Shown piece by piece: positions 60,146-64,000 of a stretch of 64,000 bases of DNA (its first letter is position 1; every line of letters begins with the position of its first letter). The notes beneath the pieces were generated by a model, which saw nothing but the letters and a program-made list of their open reading frames with translations, ran no database searches and was not told the DNA's origin. Origin of the DNA: JBBIQS01 sp037442205. GTDB lineage: Bacteria; Myxococcota; Myxococcia; Myxococcales; UBA5297. The stretch covers positions 21,170 through 85,169 of the forward strand of contig JBBIQS010000028.1 of the NCBI GenBank assembly GCA_037442205.1. Reading direction: 5' to 3'. Both the position numbers and the translations under genes were made by a program.

Positions 60146-63100
60146 ATGTCCGCGGAAGCCGAAAGCAAGAGCGCCGCAGCGCTGCAGCCGCAGCCGCCCC
60201 CGCCGTCCGAGGGCCGCGGGCGCTTTCCGCCGCCGCAGCTGCGCATCCACGACCGCAGCGTGTACGTGGGCTTCGGGGCCACGCCGCTGGGCGAAGGGCT
60301 GACCCTGGCCGACCTGGCGCTGGTGGTGCCCGAGGTCAGCTTCCCCTTCGACATCGCCGGCGCCGCCGCCACCCGCTACCAGAAGAAGAAGTGCAAGTTC
60401 GGCTACTGCGACGTTGAGCTCGACCACGGCCTGCTCCACCGGGCCCTGCACAAGGTGCAGCAGGGCTGCTCCGAGCACATCGCCTCGCTGTCGCTGCGGC
60501 TGTCGGCCGGCCCGCTGGAGGGCGAAGGCCAGGTCTTCTCGCAGGGCGGGCTGTCGCCGTTCACCTTCCGCATCGGCTTCCAGCCCGAGGGCACCGCGGT
60601 GCTGGCGGTGGTCTACGACTTGCGGCTCTACGGCCCGGCGCCGCTGCCGGCGCCGTTCCTGGCGGCGCTGCTGGGCCGGGCCGCCCACCGCGCCGGGGCC
60701 GTCCCCGGGGGCGAGCCCTGGGGCGCCAGCGGCGTCACCTTCGACCCGGTGCCCGAGCTGCTCAAGCGCGCGGTGCCGCTGCGCGGCTTCCGGCTGCCGG
60801 ACATGGACAACGCCCGTCTGGCGCAGGTGGTCCCCGGCCCCAAGTCCTTCCATCTCCACTTCGCCGATGGCGGCCGCGCCGAGATGGCGCTGGACGAGGA
60901 GCTGCTCACCGCGCTCGAGGGGACGCGCTCCTTCGCCGAGGGCGAGGAGCTGCTGCGCGACGGCGACCTGGCCGCCGCCGAGGCCTACTACCTGCGCCGC
61001 GGCGAGCCCAGCGACGCCCATCCCTTCGCCCAGGAGCGGCTGCTGGCGCTGCTCTCGGCGCGGCCCGACGCCCAGGATCTGTCCCTGGATCTGGCCCAGG
61101 CGCTGCGGCGAAACCGGCCAGGCGCGGCCATCGCCTACTGGGCCGAGGCCCACCTGCGCCTGGCCCGCGGAGAGGGTCGGCGCGCCGGCGAGCTCTATCT
61201 GGAGCTGGCCGAGCTCTCCAAGCGGCGCGGCGAGGAGATCGCCGCCTTCCACGCCCTGGCCGCCGCCGGCCGCGCCCTGCTCGACCCGGCCCCGAGCCTG
61301 GCCAGCCGCGCCTTCCAGGACGCGCTGGCGCTGCGCCCCGACGACCTGCCCTGCCTGCTGTCGCTGGCCACCGCCGCCGATCGCGCCTGCGAGCCCGAGG
61401 GCGCCATGCGGGCCTACCGGCGCATCGCCGCCCTGGCACGCGATCCGCACCAGGCCTCCCGCGCCCACGTGCGCCTGGGAGATCTGCTGGTCCGCCTGTC
61501 GCCCCGCGACCGGCCCGCGGCCCGGCTGCACTACGACGCGGCGCTGCGGCTGTCGCCCGACGACCCGGACGCGCTGCTCGGCCTGGCCAAGCTGTGCCGC
61601 GCCTCGGGCGAGCACCTGCGCGCGCTGCGCAACCTCGACCGCCTGCGGGCGGTGGCCAGGTCCCGCGGCGAGGCGGCGGTCGAGGCCCGGGCGGCGCTGC
61701 TCTCCGGCGAGATCTGGGACCAGGAGCTGACCCACCCCGGCAACGCGCTGCTGCGCCTGCAGGAGGCGGCGCAGCTGGCCCCGCTGGACGGCGAGGCGCC
61801 GCTGCGCACCGCCGAGCTGTTGGAGCGGCTGGGGCGACACGCCGAGGCCCTCGAGGGCTACCAGCAGGTGGTGGTGCTCTCCGAGGGCAAGACGCTGGGC
61901 CCGGGCGGCGAGGCCTTCCGCAAGACCGCGCACCAGGCACACCACGCCCTGGCCCGCATCGCGACCGAGCGGCTGAGCGACACCGGGCTCGCCCGCCGGC
62001 ACTTCGAGGGCGCCCTCGCGCTCGAGCCGGACGATGCCGTCGCCCTGCGGGCGATGATGCCCGAGTACCGGCGCGCCGGCAGCGCCGACAAGCTGGCCCA
62101 CGCCTGCGAGCGCTGCGCCGCCGCCAGCTCCGATCCCCTCGAGCGCGCCGCCCTGCTGGCCGAGGCCGGCGCGCTGCGGCTGTCGCCGCTGGGGCAGTTC
62201 GACAAGTCCGAGCGCCTGCTCGAGCAGGCTCTGCTCTTCGACCCGAGCTGCCGCGCCGCGCTGCGCGCCCGGGCCGATCTCTACGAGCGCAAGGGCGACG
62301 GCAAGGGACTGTGCCGTCTGCTGCTGCGCCTGGTGGAGCTGTGCGAGCCCAAGGAGAAGCCCTCGCTGCTGCGGCGGCTGGGGCGGGCCGCGCGCGAGCT
62401 GGCGCAGGATCTCGATCTGGCTGCCGACGCCTTCGCCCGCTCCCTGTCCCTCGAGCCGGGCCACCTGGCGACGCTGGCGGAGCTGGTGCAGGTCCAACGG
62501 CAGCGGGGCGACGACGCCGCGCTGGCCAGAGCCCTCTCCGATGACGCCCAGGCGCTGGAGGCCGAGGGCGAGTTCGCCGACGCCGCCGCCACGCTGCGCG
62601 AGCTGGCGCTGTTGGAGGACCAGCGGCTGGGCCGCAGCGAGGACGCCCTCTCCCGCCTCGAGCACGCGCTGGTCCTGGCCCCGGAAGATCGCGAGGTGCT
62701 GCTCAGCCTGGGCGAGCTGTCGCTCAAGACCGGCAAGGCCGCCGCCGCGCGCGAGGCCTTCCGCTCGCTGCTGGGAGCGCAGCCGGCGCCCGCAGAGGCG
62801 GCCGAACTCCAGATCCGGCTCGGGCAGGCCTGCGAAGCCCTGGGGGAGCGCGCCGCCGCCGTCGACGCGTATGCCGCCGCCTTTGCCGACAAGCCTGGGG
62901 ACGACGTCCTCGCCGAGCGGCTCGATGCCCTGCTCGCCGACGCCGGGCGCGAGCGGGACCGGGCCGCGGTGCGCAGGGCCCGCGCCCGGGCCCAGGCCGA
63001 CTCCGGCCGCCCCGGCGCGGCCGCCGCCAGCTTCCTGGCCGCGGCGGAGATCCAGCTCCGGCTGGACGAGCGCGAGGGCGCCGCCGCCGCCTTCGAAGAT

Positions 63101-64000
63101 TGCCTCTCCGCCGATGCCGACGGTCCGACGGCTCCGCGCGCCCTGGAGGCGCTGGCGACGATGGCCCTCGACGAGGGCGATCAAGTCCGCGCCGGCGAGC
63201 TCATCGCCCGACGCGCCGACTTCGAGGCCGATCCGCGCACCGCCGCCCGAGCGCTCTACCGGGCCGCCGACCTCGCCAAGCAGTCCTCGCCCGATTCGTT
63301 CAAGGCCCTGCTCGCCAAGGCGGTCTCACGCGACGGGCTCTACCCGCCGGCGCGGGCCAGCCTCGCCTACCTGCGCCTGGCCGAGCGCGAGCTGGCCCAG
63401 GCCCTGGCCCACGCCGAGGTCGCGCTCTCCGGTCGAGATGATCCCGACGCGCTGGACGCCGACGCGGCGCTCGAGTTGGAGCGGCTGGCCGCCCGCGCCG
63501 CCCGCGAGCTGGGCGACTTCGACTCGGCTCGGGCCCACCTGAGCGCCTACTCGCAGGGCCATCCCGAGAACACCGAAGCCCTCGCCGAGCTGGCCGATCT
63601 CCATCGCAAGGCCGACGATCGAGCTGGCTTGGCCGCCGCCCTCTCTGTCCTGGTCGAGCGCTTCAAGGGAGAGCGGGCTCGCCGGACGCTGGTCGAGTAC
63701 TCAGGGCTGCTGTGGGAGCAGGGCCGCCACGACGAGGCCCGCGCCGCGCTGCGCCGCGCCCTCGGCCTGGATCCCGACGACGTCGCCGCCCTGGACGCGA
63801 TGGCCGACGCCCTCGACCGCCGCGAGGACGCCCCCGAGCGGGCGCGGGTGCTGCTGCGGCTGGCGGATCTGGCCCGCGATCCTGAGGAAGTGGAGCGCCG
63901 GCTGGTGGACTGCGGTCAGGCGCTGCTGGAGGCCGGCCGCAACGCCGAGGCCGCCCAGGCCCTCTCTCGCGCCGCCCGGGCTACCGGGAACAGCTCTACC
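60146..64000 (+). CDS. Giant TPR-repeat protein (5' complete, 3' outside window)
   Basis: An uninterrupted frame from ATG 60146 reaches the right edge (1285 codons). Residues 1-30 are Pro-rich. An N-terminal domain of about 250 residues (RIHDRSVYVGFGATPLGEGLTLADL, in part) has no recognised family. From about residue 255 on, the sequence is a long chain of TPR-like helix pairs (AEGEELLRDGDLAAAEAYYLRRG, ALRPDDLPCLLSLATAADRA, LEDQRLGRSEDALSRLEHALVLAPEDREVLL, quoted in parts). TPR arrays scaffold protein complexes. No signal peptide is visible. The 3' end and total length are unknown. Confidence 0.85.
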   Translation, partial: MSAEAESKSAAALQPQPPPPSEGRGRFPPPQLRIHDRSVYVGFGATPLGEGLTLADLALVVPEVSFPFDIAGAAATRYQKKKCKFGYCDVELDHGLLHRALHKVQQGCSEHIASLSLRLSAGPLEGEGQVFSQGGLSPFTFRIGFQPEGTAVLAVVYDLRLYGPAPLPAPFLAALLGRAAHRAGAVPGGEPWGASGVTFDPVPELLKRAVPLRGFRLPDMDNARLAQVVPGPKSFHLHFADGGRAEMALDEELLTALEGTRSFAEGEELLRDGDLAAAEAYYLRRGEPSDAHPFAQERLLALLSARPDAQDLSLDLAQALRRNRPGAAIAYWAEAHLRLARGEGRRAGELYLELAELSKRRGEEIAAFHALAAAGRALLDPAPSLASRAFQDALALRPDDLPCLLSLATAADRACEPEGAMRAYRRIAALARDPHQASRAHVRLGDLLVRLSPRDRPAARLHYDAALRLSPDDPDALLGLAKLCRASGEHLRALRNLDRLRAVARSRGEAAVEARAALLSGEIWDQELTHPGNALLRLQEAAQLAPLDGEAPLRTAELLERLGRHAEALEGYQQVVVLSEGKTLGPGGEAFRKTAHQAHHALARIATERLSDTGLARRHFEGALALEPDDAVALRAMMPEYRRAGSADKLAHACERCAAASSDPLERAALLAEAGALRLSPLGQFDKSERLLEQALLFDPSCRAALRARADLYERKGDGKGLCRLLLRLVELCEPKEKPSLLRRLGRAARELAQDLDLAADAFARSLSLEPGHLATLAELVQVQRQRGDDAALARALSDDAQALEAEGEFADAAATLRELALLEDQRLGRSEDALSRLEHALVLAPEDREVLLSLGELSLKTGKAAAAREAFRSLLGAQPAPAEAAELQIRLGQACEALGERAAAVDAYAAAFADKPGDDVLAERLDALLADAGRERDRAAVRRARARAQADSGRPGAAAASFLAAAEIQLRLDEREGAAAAFEDCLSADADGPTAPRALEALATMALDEGDQVRAGELIARRADFEADPRTAARALYRAADLAKQSSPDSFKALLAKAVSRDGLYPPARASLAYLRLAERELAQALAHAEVALSGRDDPDALDADAALELERLAARAARELGDFDSARAHLSAYSQGHPENTEALAELADLHRKADDRAGLAAALSVLVERFKGERARRTLVEYSGLLWEQGRHDEARAALRRALGLDPDDVAALDAMADALDRREDAPERARVLLRLADLARDPEEVERRLVDCGQALLEAGRNAEAAQALSRAARATGNSST

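Noticed and set aside
59954..63184. Minus-strand open frame of 1076 codons opposite the TPR gene
   Set aside because: Composition is dominated by Gly/Gln/Arg/Ala runs without domain pattern, typical of a shadow of a GC-rich plus-strand gene; the plus-strand frame has a clear TPR pattern.

Overview
The window is very GC-rich, densely coding and uses many GTG and TTG starts. It is most consistent with a myxobacterium-like member of the Myxococcota. Direct signs are: a secreted lysozyme ending in a MYXO-CTERM-like tail (Cys-rich motif, hydrophobic helix, Arg cluster), lipoproteins and exoproteins with 'DAG' linkers, a TonB_C domain fused in front of a TonB-dependent receptor, a Ser/Thr kinase coupled to an FHA protein, and a giant TPR protein. 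No rRNA, tRNA, CRISPR array or intact insertion sequence was recognised.

Region 1 (about 0.4-15.8 kb) is the most unusual part: a type II fatty-acid/polyketide-like biosynthetic locus. It has a FabZ-like dehydratase and four ketosynthase-family genes joined by 4-nt start/stop overlaps, in the order intact, degenerate, intact, degenerate, like two KS/chain-length-factor pairs. It also has a nitroreductase, a radical SAM enzyme of the COG1964/tetraether-synthase (Tes, MJ0619) type, two near-duplicate FabG-like reductases, two further radical SAM enzymes on the minus strand, a rhodanese/membrane fusion, a B12-binding radical SAM enzyme and a free-standing acyl carrier protein. Together these could build an acyl or polyene chain on the carrier protein and then modify or join it by radical chemistry. 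The product is unknown. The left edge holds two lipoprotein genes, one with a PHP-type metal-binding domain.

Region 2 (15.9-24.9 kb): a four-gene minus-strand outer-membrane operon (beta-barrel, lipoprotein, beta-barrel, TonB-dependent receptor), a divergent GH25 lysozyme, a fold-type II PLP enzyme, an Imm5-like immunity-type protein and an exported 1-Cys peroxiredoxin.

Region 3 (24.9-37.2 kb): a minus-strand ftsE-ftsX-envC cell-division module followed by a hydrolase and a membrane protein, then a TadE/TadG/Flp-like minor-pilin operon with two tiny secreted proteins built from CX3C motifs, and no Tad motor genes in view.

Region 4 (37.4-51.9 kb): mostly housekeeping: rarA, small membrane and zinc-ribbon proteins, a peptidoglycan-recycling run (LD-carboxypeptidase, beta-lactamase-fold hydrolase, Mpl), a thioredoxin-fold protein without its cysteines, a long TreY, an HD-domain protein, a cation diffusion facilitator, an Ig-like lipoprotein and an Smr protein.

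Region 5 (52.0-64.0 kb): a Kelch-like propeller protein with a DUF1963-type partner, a divergent WGR-SUKH protein, a macrodomain protein, an FHA/Ser-Thr kinase pair (the kinase also carries PilZ-like and J-like segments), a DUF2795 protein, and a TPR protein of at least 1285 residues running off the right edge.
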